Part shown: piece after piece, positions 52,299 through 62,732 of the stretch
Layout: the number at the start of each line of letters is the position of its first letter
Position numbering within the stretch: position 1 is the stretch's first letter
Assembly: GCA_003388505.1 (NCBI GenBank)
Contig: QQVO01000016.1
Location: forward strand, 1 to 64,000
Length of the DNA stretch: 64,000 nt
Reading direction: 5' to 3'
DNA from: Planctomycetota bacterium
GTDB taxonomy: Bacteria; Planctomycetota; Planctomycetia; Planctomycetales; Planctomycetaceae
The notes under the pieces: model-generated
Seen by the model: the letters and a program-made list of their open reading frames with translations, nothing else
What the model was told of the DNA's origin: nothing
Databases searched by the model: none
Program-made: the position numbers and the translations under genes

Positions 52299-52310
52299 CC
52301 CACAAGTCCC

Positions 52311-53174
52311 GTGAAACGATTCTGGTGCGTCTTTTTCATGTTCTGGCCGCTGGCCGCCCTGTACCTGTGCTGGATTGCACCGGAGCGGGGCTGGTGGTTT
52401 CCCAGTGAGGCGATGTCCCCCCTGGGACAGAGGATCGACGATCTGTTCTACATGATCCTGATCGTGACGACGGTCGTGTTCATCGGGACGCAGATCGCCC
52501 TCGGCTACGTGCTGTGGACCGGCGCCAGGCGGACCGATCCGGGGAACGAGGAAACGACCTGGTTCAGCCACGGCAGCCACAACCTGGAAGTGATGTGGAC
52601 CATCGTGCCGGCCGGCATCCTGCTGTACATCGCGCTCTACCAGATCGACGTGTGGCGCGAATTCCGGATGCGGCCCTACTTTCCGCAGGAACAGATGACG
52701 GCGTCGCTGACGCGGATGGGAGTCGACACCGATGTCCCGGGTGACCGGGCGCTGGCCGAAGTCACGGCCCGACAGTTCGAGTGGCGGATCCGATATCCCG
52801 GCTTCGACGAAGACGGCAACCTGTTGCCGCTGATGACCGATCCACAGCCGACCGACCTGTACACGGTGAACGACCTGCACCTGCCGGCCGGCGTGCCGGT
52901 GATGATCAATCTCCTGTCGGGGGACGTGCAGCACTCGTTTTTCCTGCCGGAACTGCGGGTGAAACAGGACGCCGTGCCGGGCCTGGTGATTCCGGTCTGG
53001 TTCCAGGCGGAGAAAAGTCAGACGTACGACCTGCTTTGCGCGGAGTTGTGCGGCTGGGGCCACTACAAGATGAAAGCCCAGTTCGTCGCCGAGCCGGAGC
53101 AGGAGTGGCTCCAGTGGCTGCGCGAACTGCACGAGTTGCAGAACGAGGATGGAGTTGAGGAAACAGACGAGTAG
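52311..53174 (+). CDS. coxB: Cytochrome c oxidase subunit II
   Basis: 287 residues from GTG at 52311 (upstream sequence is heptad repeat; ATG at 52338 is an alternative). Two membrane helices, then the soluble cupredoxin with a complete CuA site: His in GDVQHSFFLPEL, and Cys243, Cys247, His251 and Met254 in LLCAELCGWGHYKM. No heme c domain is fused, unlike caa3-type subunit II, so the diheme lipoprotein or cupredoxins upstream must deliver electrons. The subunit I gene follows. Confidence 0.95.
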   Translation: MKRFWCVFFMFWPLAALYLCWIAPERGWWFPSEAMSPLGQRIDDLFYMILIVTTVVFIGTQIALGYVLWTGARRTDPGNEETTWFSHGSHNLEVMWTIVPAGILLYIALYQIDVWREFRMRPYFPQEQMTASLTRMGVDTDVPGDRALAEVTARQFEWRIRYPGFDEDGNLLPLMTDPQPTDLYTVNDLHLPAGVPVMINLLSGDVQHSFFLPELRVKQDAVPGLVIPVWFQAEKSQTYDLLCAELCGWGHYKMKAQFVAEPEQEWLQWLRELHELQNEDGVEETDE

Positions 53175-53272
53175 GTAGTGGGTCGGTGCAAGTGGGTCGC
53201 GATTGACTGACGACCGTCTTCACTTCCCATGACCGGCCATTCCCTGCCGACTACTGACGAACCACTACCCAC
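53171..53272. repeat. Inverted repeat pair between subunits II and I
   Basis: GTAGGTAGTGGGTCG (53171-53185) is the approximate reverse complement of CGAACCACTACCCAC (53258-53272), with two mismatches. The spacer includes GTGGGTC again and TGACGAC-like units. The arrangement resembles the paired heptad arrays of the other respiratory spacers, but the 7-base step is less regular. Confidence 0.65.
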
Positions 53273-53281
53273 GACGGCGCC

Positions 53282-55099
<1,818 letters not shown>

Positions 55100-55130
55100 T
55101 CGTTGGCGTTGACGCGACTGGTGCACATTC

Positions 55131-56087
55131 ATGAACAGTGACCAATACCATCGCGGTCTCCACCGCTTCGCCTGTGCGACCCCGATTGTCGCGCTGGTGA
55201 CGGTGATCGCCGGTGCGCTGGTCACTTCCAAGCGGGCCGGGATGGCGTTCCGGGACTGGCCTTCCTCGGACGGCCACTTCATGCTGACCTATCCCTGGCT
55301 GCGCGACTTCGCAACCAACTGGGACAAGTTCCTGGAGCATGGTCACCGGCTCGCAGGGGCGACAATCGGCTTGTGGGTGATCCTCCTTCTCTGCTGGCTC
55401 TTGAAGAGTGAATCGCGACGCTGGGTGAAGTGGGCGGGCGGTCTCGTGCTGCTGTCAGTCGTCGCGCAGGGACTGCTGGGCGGAATGCGGGTCCGTCTCG
55501 ACGCGCAGACGCTCGCAATGCTGCACGGCGGACTGGCGGCCTGCGTCCTGTCGCTCATGGCGGTCCTCGCGACTGTCCTCAGCCGGAATTGGCTTCAGGC
55601 GAAAGACCGGTTTGCGGATGTCGACGTCGGACTGGCGAAGCCGATGGCGGCGTTGATCGTCTGCCTGCTGGCGATGCAGTTCCTGCTGGGCGGCCTGATC
55701 CGACATATGGGAACCGGTCTGCACGAGCATCTCGTGATGGGAATCGCTTCGCTGGTGTTGATCGTCGCGAATGCGTTTCTCACGCGCGGCTCCGCATCGA
55801 ACTGGATCGCGCGTTCCGGTTGGCTGCTGCTCTCGGTTGCGCTGCTGCAAGTCGCGCTCGGAGCCGGAGCGTGGGTCGTCAAGTACGGCTTTGCGGCGAC
55901 CGGTTTCGTCGCCACGGCCGACTCGATCGGCCAGGTCGCGTTTCGTACGGCGCACACAGTCGTCGGCATTCTGCTGTTCATGACGGCCGTTGTGCATGCC
56001 GTCCGCGTGCTGCGGGTGGACGCGGTTTCGGAATACGTCCAAGGGCCGATCCTCTCTCAGGCGGCCGCGCCGGGAGGCGTCGCATGA
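55131..56087 (+). CDS. ctaA: Heme A synthase
   Basis: 318 residues with eight membrane helices in two four-helix bundles, as in COX15/CtaA. His residues of the heme pockets are visible: LEHGHRLAGATIGLW in the first half and RTAHTVVGILLFMTAVVHAVR in the second, with LHGGLAACVLS and LHEHLVMGIASL. It oxidises heme O to heme A for subunit I. Its stop overlaps the start of the heme O synthase gene (ATGA). Confidence 0.94.
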   Translation: MNSDQYHRGLHRFACATPIVALVTVIAGALVTSKRAGMAFRDWPSSDGHFMLTYPWLRDFATNWDKFLEHGHRLAGATIGLWVILLLCWLLKSESRRWVKWAGGLVLLSVVAQGLLGGMRVRLDAQTLAMLHGGLAACVLSLMAVLATVLSRNWLQAKDRFADVDVGLAKPMAALIVCLLAMQFLLGGLIRHMGTGLHEHLVMGIASLVLIVANAFLTRGSASNWIARSGWLLLSVALLQVALGAGAWVVKYGFAATGFVATADSIGQVAFRTAHTVVGILLFMTAVVHAVRVLRVDAVSEYVQGPILSQAAAPGGVA

Positions 56088-57028
56088 ACAGCCTCGCCAC
56101 TGACCGGGCCGCCCGACTCGACACCATCGCGGCTCCCGCGCTCGATTATCACGACAGTTCACTGGCCGCCCGCCTGGACGATCTCCGGCAGATCGTCAAG
56201 CCGCGGATTTCGGTGATGGTGCTGTTCACCGTGGCGATCGGTTACGGCCTGGGGTGCGCGGGCGACTGGCGGCCGGCCGTCTTTTTCCACGCCCTGCTGG
56301 GGATCGCCGCTGCCGCGACCGCATCGAGCGCAATCAACCAGTATCTCGAACGATTCAGCGACGCCCTGATGCCGCGGACCGCCCTGCGCCCGCTGCCCGC
56401 CGGCCGGTTGGCGCCCGGCGCCGTGCTCTTGTTCGGCCTGGTGTGCGGCGCTGCTGCGATCATCGAGCTGGCCGTTTGTGTCAACACCCTGACAGCGGTG
56501 CTCACGCTGGTCAGTCTCGTGGCGTATGTCGCTCTGTACACACCGCTGAAGCCGCTGACGTCGTTCGGAACGGTCGTGGGCGCTGTCTCGGGGGCGTTGC
56601 CTCCCGTGCTCGGCTGGACGGCGGCCGGAGGAACGCTGGATGCCTCCGCGGCGGCGCTGTTCGGAATCCTGTTCCTGTGGCAGTTCCCGCACTTCTGGGC
56701 GATCGCCTGGCTCTATCGGCGGCAGTACGCCGCGGCGGGACTGAAGATGTTGCCCTCCGTGCGTTCGCCACACACGGTGGGCGTCCTCGCCACCGGTTAT
56801 GCGATCGCCCTGATCCCGCTGGGGCTGTTGCCGCGGCAACTCGGCCTGGCGGGCGACGTTTATGCAGGCGCTGCGCTTCTGCTTGGCCTGCTGTACGCGG
56901 CGGCCTCGCTGGTGTTCGCGATCCGTGGAACGGACCTTTCGGCGCGGCGACTGCTGTGGGCGTCCCTGCTGTACCTGCCGGGAGTGTTCGGAGCGCTCGC
57001 CTTCGACCACTGGAGACTCTTGCAGTAG
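56084..57028 (+). CDS. ctaB: Heme O synthase (protoheme IX farnesyltransferase)
   Basis: 314 residues, UbiA superfamily with nine membrane helices. The polyprenyl-diphosphate site is NQYLERFSDALMPRTALRPLP, an NxxxExxxD variant of the usual NxxxDxxxD; the second motif region near FLWQFPHFWAIAWLYRRQY is typical of heme O synthases (the FPHF block). It adds a farnesyl group to heme b. The start at 56084 overlaps the ctaA stop. The open frame upstream is a shadow of ctaA. Confidence 0.94.
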   Translation: MNSLATDRAARLDTIAAPALDYHDSSLAARLDDLRQIVKPRISVMVLFTVAIGYGLGCAGDWRPAVFFHALLGIAAAATASSAINQYLERFSDALMPRTALRPLPAGRLAPGAVLLFGLVCGAAAIIELAVCVNTLTAVLTLVSLVAYVALYTPLKPLTSFGTVVGAVSGALPPVLGWTAAGGTLDASAAALFGILFLWQFPHFWAIAWLYRRQYAAAGLKMLPSVRSPHTVGVLATGYAIALIPLGLLPRQLGLAGDVYAGAALLLGLLYAAASLVFAIRGTDLSARRLLWASLLYLPGVFGALAFDHWRLLQ

Positions 57029-57066
57029 CGCTCCGCTGCGGATCGCGGTTCCACGTGTTTGATGAT

Positions 57067-57101
57067 TGATGACTGAAAACTGACGACTGATAACCGATAA
57101 C
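57067..57101 (+). repeat. Heptad array before the subunit III gene
   Basis: TGATGAC, TGAAAAC, TGACGAC, TGATAAC, CGATAAC in 7-base steps, ending eight bases before the ATG at 57110 (TTCTCCCC between). Confidence 0.85.
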
Positions 57102-57109
57102 TTCTCCCC

Positions 57110-58357
<1,248 letters not shown>

Positions 58358-58359
58358 AA

Positions 58360-58465
58360 GTGGTCAGTTGTCAGTGGTCGCTTGTCGGTTCATCGTGAAC
58401 GGGCCGTACCGGGAATCCAGCCCTCCAACAACTGAAGACTGACAACCAATTACCGAAGACTGAAA
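58360..58465. repeat. Inverted heptad arrays before the subunit IV gene
   Basis: Left, reverse: GTGGTCA, GTTGTCA, GTGGTCG, CTTGTCG, GTTCATC (58360-58394). Right, forward: TGAAGAC, TGACAAC, CAATTAC, CGAAGAC, TGAAA (58433-58465) running straight into the ATG at 58466. Left 58367-58388 can pair with right 58425-58446 over about 22 bases. Confidence 0.8.
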
Positions 58466-58909
58466 ATGTCCGATACGACAGCGGCAACACAGCATGCGGA
58501 GCACGCGGCGCATCCGCACGTGAACTACACAAAGATTTTTGTGGCTCTGTGTGTTTGCACGGCTCTCTCGTGGGTCGCCGACGAAGCGGGCGGCTGGGGA
58601 CTGATCGACAGCAAACGGATGATCGCCGTCATCGTCCTGGCGATCGCGGTGGCCAAGGCGCAGTACGTGATGCGGTACTTCATGCACCTCAAGTTCGAGG
58701 GGAAATGGAAGTACGTGCTCCTGCTCCCGACGACGATCCTGGCGTGCGGCATCCCGCTGGCGCTGGCGCCGGACATCGGCCTGCACTATTACCGGCCGAC
58801 CACGCCGCAGACCCGGGTCGAGATCGCCCCGCCGACAGAGCTTTCTCCCACAGCAGCGCCGCACGAGTCGGCCAAAGGGTCGGCCCCCGAACACGGCGGT
58901 GATCACTGA
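58466..58909 (+). CDS. ctaF: Cytochrome c oxidase subunit IV
   Basis: 147 residues with three membrane helices and the family's characteristic segment VLAIAVAKAQYVMRYFMHLKFEGKWKYVLLLPTTIL. The C-terminal tail after residue 110 is a longer Pro/Ala-rich extension than usual. The stop and the next start overlap (TGATG), so it is coupled to the ABC ATPase gene. It is an accessory subunit of heme-copper oxidases. Confidence 0.93.
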   Translation: MSDTTAATQHAEHAAHPHVNYTKIFVALCVCTALSWVADEAGGWGLIDSKRMIAVIVLAIAVAKAQYVMRYFMHLKFEGKWKYVLLLPTTILACGIPLALAPDIGLHYYRPTTPQTRVEIAPPTELSPTAAPHESAKGSAPEHGGDH

Positions 58910-59856
58910 TGCCGGGTTCCTCCGCGATTGCGGTGGCTCACCTCGCACACCGCTACGGTGAGACGCAGGCCTTGCGCGGCGTGTCGTTCGACGTTGCAGA
59001 AGGAGCGATCTTCGGACTGCTCGGCCCCAACGGAAGCGGCAAGACGACGCTGTTTCGCATCCTGGCGACGCTGCTGCCGCTGCAGCAGGGCGAAGCGACC
59101 GTGCTCGGGAACTCCGTCGCCTCGGCCCCCGATGCGGTCCGCAGATTGATCGGCGTCACCTTCCAGTCGCCGAGCCTCGACGTCAAACTGACCGTGGGCG
59201 AGAACCTCAAGTTCCACGGCTACCTGTACGGCCTGTCCGGTTCGCAGTTGCAATCGCGTTGCAGTGCGCTGCTGGATGCCCTCGGGCTTGCGGATCGTGT
59301 CAACGACAACGCCGGCGAACTCTCGGGAGGGCTGCAACGCCGCGTCGAAATCGCCAAGAGCCTGCTGCACGAACCGCGCGTCCTCCTGCTCGACGAACCC
59401 AGCACGGGTCTCGATCCCGGCGCCAGGCACGATCTGTGGCGCTACCTCAGACAGCTTCGAGAGTCTTCCGGCGTCACAATCCTTGTGACGACCCATCTCA
59501 TGGAGGAGGCCGAACGGTGCGACCGGCTCGCGATCCTCAATCACGGAGAACTGGTCGGGATCGGTTCGCCGGATGAACTCCGCGCGTCGGTCGGAGGCGA
59601 TTGCATTACGATTCAAACGGACAATCTGGAGGGACTCGCCGGGCGGATCCGGGAGAAGTTTCAACTCCAGCCGCAGAAACTCGGCGACGCCCTGCGGATC
59701 GAAATGGAGAATGGTCACGAGTTCGTCCGCGACCTGATGGAAGCGGATTCGGGCGACGTCCGCTCGATCTCGCTGGGGAAGCCGACGCTCGAAGACGTCT
59801 TCATTCACAAGACGGGCCACCGCTTCTGGGATGAGAACGAAGCGGAGGAGTCGTGA
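58909..59856 (+). CDS. ABC transporter ATP-binding protein
   Basis: 315 residues. Walker A GPNGSGKTT, Q-loop FQSPSL, signature LSGGLQRRVEIAKSL, Walker B RVLLLDEPSTGLD, then the H-loop His in TTHLMEEAERCDRL. This is the DrrA/CcmA-type subfamily that pairs with ABC-2 permeases, and a matching permease gene follows. Start overlaps the subunit IV stop. In this position it could export a copper or heme-related ligand or a lipid needed for oxidase assembly, but the substrate is not evident. Confidence 0.92.
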   Translation: MPGSSAIAVAHLAHRYGETQALRGVSFDVAEGAIFGLLGPNGSGKTTLFRILATLLPLQQGEATVLGNSVASAPDAVRRLIGVTFQSPSLDVKLTVGENLKFHGYLYGLSGSQLQSRCSALLDALGLADRVNDNAGELSGGLQRRVEIAKSLLHEPRVLLLDEPSTGLDPGARHDLWRYLRQLRESSGVTILVTTHLMEEAERCDRLAILNHGELVGIGSPDELRASVGGDCITIQTDNLEGLAGRIREKFQLQPQKLGDALRIEMENGHEFVRDLMEADSGDVRSISLGKPTLEDVFIHKTGHRFWDENEAEES

Positions 59857-60200
59857 GCGGATTGTGGATTGATGGAGCCGCAAGAAGAAAGATTCGTTTC
59901 GATGCGCACAAGAGCGTGCGGCATTCTTTGGCTGGACCCGTCGCCGCTGCGTCGTACGCCAACGGCGTACCACAGGTTGTGGAACCCCGTTGGGGTTCGT
60001 GGAAATTTCCCGGCACGCCGACCGGGGGTGCGCTCCTGCCGTCGCGACCCCCGGCTCTGCTGTTCGACGCTTTCAGCGTCGTACGCACTCGACAGCGCGG
60101 GAGCCGGATTACGGTCCTCGAAGGAACGAATACACAACGACAGCCGAAACCGCGCTCTGCATTCTCATTACCCGCTTTCGCCCCCGACATCCTTTCTGGA
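59857..60200. repeat. Cluster of four short perfect hairpins between ABC ATPase and permease
   Basis: GTACGCC-AAC-GGCGTAC (59954-59970), GAACCCC-GTT-GGGGTTC (59982-59998), CCGGGGGT pairing with ACCCCCGG (60022-60029 with 60047-60054) and GACGCT-TTC-AGCGTC (60066-60080). The first, second and fourth have 3-nt loops. The reading frame is open through this stretch but encodes no recognisable domain, so I treat it as non-coding insertion. Confidence 0.7.
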
Positions 60201-61013
60201 ATGAACCACATGAATAGCTGGCTGCTGCCGGTCTGGTCGCTCACCGTGCGGGAGATTGTCCGCTTTTTGCGGCAGCGCTCGCGCGTCACCGGCGCCTTTG
60301 CGCAGCCGATCATCTTCTGGATTCTGTTCGGCGTCGGGCTCAGCGGGTCGTTTCAGATGCCGGGCAGCGAAGACGGCGGACTCTCGTATCAGGCGTACTT
60401 CATTCCGGGCGTGGCGGCGATGATCGTGCTGTTCACATCGATCTTCTCGTCCATCTCCGTCGTGCAGGACCGTAATGAGGGGTTTCTGCAGGGGGTGCTC
60501 GCCGCCCCGGTGCCGCGGACTACGATTGTGATCGGCAAGATTCTGGGCGGGACGTTGCTCGCTCTCGCGCAGGCGGTGTTGTTCATCCTGCTCGCGATTG
60601 CGCTCCATCTCGTCGGCCTCGCGCCGACGGTGCAACTCTCGCTGGGGGCGGCGAATACGCTGGGAATCGTCGCCCTGCTCACGTTGATGGCGCTCGGCCT
60701 GTGCGGGCTCGGTTACTACTTCGCCTGGAAACTCGATTCGGTCCAGGGGTTTCACGCCATCATGAGCGTGGTCCTGTTTCCGATGTGGTTGATGTCGGGG
60801 GCGTTCTTCCCGGCCGAAGGGAGCGGCTGGCTCGGTTGGATCATCGCCGTCAACCCGCTCACCTACGGAGTGGCCGGCCTGCGGCGACTGATGTTCCCCG
60901 CGTCCTCTACTGAACTTCCTTCGCTGGCCGTCTGCTTTGCAGTCACGGTTCTGTTCGCGGTCGTCTGCATCACGATCGACGTCGCCATGACGCGTCGTCC
61001 CCGCGCTGCATGA
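60201..61013 (+). CDS. ABC-2-type permease
   Basis: 270 residues from the ATG at 60201 (MNHMNSWLLP); 60210 is an alternative. Six membrane helices fit the ABC-2 family: FAQPIIFWILFGVGLSGSF, YFIPGVAAMIVLFTSIFSSISVVQDRNEGFLQGVLAAPVPR, LALAQAVLFILLAIALHLVG, and GFHAIMSVVLFPMWLMSGAFFPAEG. It is the partner of the ATPase at 58909. The spacer holds several hairpins, so the in-frame extension upstream is not believed. The pair lies between oxidase subunits and the SCO1-like assembly factor. Confidence 0.9.
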   Translation: MNHMNSWLLPVWSLTVREIVRFLRQRSRVTGAFAQPIIFWILFGVGLSGSFQMPGSEDGGLSYQAYFIPGVAAMIVLFTSIFSSISVVQDRNEGFLQGVLAAPVPRTTIVIGKILGGTLLALAQAVLFILLAIALHLVGLAPTVQLSLGAANTLGIVALLTLMALGLCGLGYYFAWKLDSVQGFHAIMSVVLFPMWLMSGAFFPAEGSGWLGWIIAVNPLTYGVAGLRRLMFPASSTELPSLAVCFAVTVLFAVVCITIDVAMTRRPRAA

Positions 61014-61145
61014 AGCTCCGCTGGTGCGCGGCGTTCGGGCGAACGGAATCGCCAATTCGCCCGGAATGCGGCGGGAATTCTGCTTTTTTCACAACCGTTC
61101 AACCCGAACAATGGGAACTGACGCAACGCCCGATTAACACGCCAC

Positions 61146-62408
61146 ATGGCTGGAATCTTCAACACCATCGACCTCCGCCGGCACGCCCAGTTGCTCGCTT
61201 GTCTGCTCAGTCTCTGTTTTCCCGGCGCGGCAAGCGTGCGGGCGCAGGAAGCAGCGAGCGATGCCGAGGACGAAACGCAGCAGCCGATCGTCGTGGAACC
61301 GAGTTCCGACCCGCAGCCGCCCACGGTGAAGCTTGCTCCGAACGAGCCGAGCCGACCGTGGGATCCAATGGAGATCGGCGACTTCACGCTCGTCGATCAG
61401 ACCGGGGCGGAGGTCACGCGCGATGATCTGCTCGGCAAGCCCTGGGTGGCCAGTTTCATCTTTACCCGGTGCGCCTATGCGTGTCCCAAGCTGGCGGGCG
61501 AGATTCACGAATTGAACAAGACGGTCGAAGACGTCGACCTCCGCTTCGTCAGCATCACCGTCGACCCGGAGCACGACACCGTCGAGAAGATGGCCGCCTT
61601 CGCCGACATCTACGAGGCCGATCCGCAGCGGTGGCTGTTTCTGACCGGGGAGAAGGGGGAGATCTACAAGCTGATCCGGCACGGCTTCAAGGTCGCCGCC
61701 TGGGAGCAGTTCGGCACCGACCGCCTGCCCGGCTTCGAATTCGCCCACTCGTTGAGCCTGGTCCACGTCGGCGAGGACGGGAAAGTTTTCGGCATGTACT
61801 CCAGTACGGACGAGAGCGAAGTATTGACGCTGAGCCGGGTGCTGAAGGGGGACATCGAGACACCGGAGGAGAATCGTCCCGTCCCGCCGCAGGCCGTCCC
61901 CGAAGGAGAACTGCCCGAAGCCTCACTGCCGCCGGAGTTTGCGAAAGAAGACGCATCGGCGCTGCCCGAGTGGGCGGCGCGGCTGCCCACGACGAACGCC
62001 ATGCTCAACGGCCTGGCCACCCTGCTCTTGCTGGTCGGCTTCTCGGCGATCAAGGCGGGGCTCCCGTCGCTGCACAAGCGGATGATGCTGTTTGCGTTCG
62101 GGGTCTCGATCGCCTTTCTCGTCAGCTACCTCACCTACCATTTCGCGCTGCGGCATTACACCGGCCAGCACGGCAAGGAGTTTGAAGGCACGGGGTCGAT
62201 TGCGACGATCTACTATACGATCCTGATTTCCCACGTGATTCTCGCGGCCGCCGTGCCGGTGCTGGCGCTAATCACGATCTACCGCGGCCTCACGCAGCAG
62301 TGGGACCGGCACAAGAAAATCGCCCGCGTGACGTTTCCGATCTGGCTTTACGTGTCGGTCACCGGGGTTATCATTTACTGGATGCTGTACCACATGGGTC
62401 CGGCCTGA
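61146..62408 (+). CDS. SCO1/SenC copper chaperone fused to a DUF420 membrane domain
   Basis: 420 residues. A signal segment (residues 14-34) is followed by a SCO/thioredoxin-like domain (about 75-235) with the copper ligands CAYAC (Cys109, Cys113) and His201 (EFAHSLSLVH). After an acidic linker, five membrane helices make up a DUF420 domain (AMLNGLATLLLLVGFSAIKAG, MLFAFGVSIAFLVSYLTYHFAL, YTILISHVILAAAVPVLALITIY, FPIWLYVSVTGVIIYWMLYHM). SCO proteins load CuA; DUF420 proteins occur near heme-copper oxidase genes. The fusion suggests one assembly unit. Confidence 0.93.
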   Translation: MAGIFNTIDLRRHAQLLACLLSLCFPGAASVRAQEAASDAEDETQQPIVVEPSSDPQPPTVKLAPNEPSRPWDPMEIGDFTLVDQTGAEVTRDDLLGKPWVASFIFTRCAYACPKLAGEIHELNKTVEDVDLRFVSITVDPEHDTVEKMAAFADIYEADPQRWLFLTGEKGEIYKLIRHGFKVAAWEQFGTDRLPGFEFAHSLSLVHVGEDGKVFGMYSSTDESEVLTLSRVLKGDIETPEENRPVPPQAVPEGELPEASLPPEFAKEDASALPEWAARLPTTNAMLNGLATLLLLVGFSAIKAGLPSLHKRMMLFAFGVSIAFLVSYLTYHFALRHYTGQHGKEFEGTGSIATIYYTILISHVILAAAVPVLALITIYRGLTQQWDRHKKIARVTFPIWLYVSVTGVIIYWMLYHMGPA

Positions 62409-62432
62409 CCGGATCGGGAGTTGAGACGAACA

Positions 62433-62732
62433 ATGCGGCGGCTCTTGTTGATTTCCGCGATTCTGGTTGGCTCAATCGGCTTTGTGCCGAGCATGCCGAC
62501 CGCCTCCGCGTGCCCGATGTGCCAGGTCGCCAACGAGGAAGGCACAGGCTCCGCGGAGCAGAACGCCCGCCCGCGGGCCTACATGTACAGCATCCTCTTC
62601 ATGCTGGCGATGCCGGCGACCCTCTTCTCCGGCTTCAGCTTCGGCTTCTACCGGCTGTGGAAGAAACAGCAGGTGCTGGAGAGTCTGGCGAACGCGGACT
62701 CTCGAAACCAGCTTTCAAACGTCACTCCGTAG
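62433..62732 (+). CDS. Small exported/membrane protein at the end of the respiratory locus
   Basis: 99 residues from the ATG at 62433. An N-terminal signal segment ends near residue 29 (SMPTASA), then the CPMCQVANEEGTG segment, where the CXXC may bind metal, and a membrane helix (YSILFMLAMPATLFSGFSFGFYRLW). I do not know the family. Position after SCO1-DUF420 suggests an oxidase assembly role. Its 3' end overlaps the convergent minus-strand gene by 11 bases. Confidence 0.75.
   Translation: MRRLLLISAILVGSIGFVPSMPTASACPMCQVANEEGTGSAEQNARPRAYMYSILFMLAMPATLFSGFSFGFYRLWKKQQVLESLANADSRNQLSNVTP

Noticed and set aside
59853-60200. In-frame extension of the ABC-2 permease upstream to 59853
   Set aside because: The extension would be encoded by a string of short hairpins and has no ABC-2 features; the Met at 60201 starts directly before the family's first helix.
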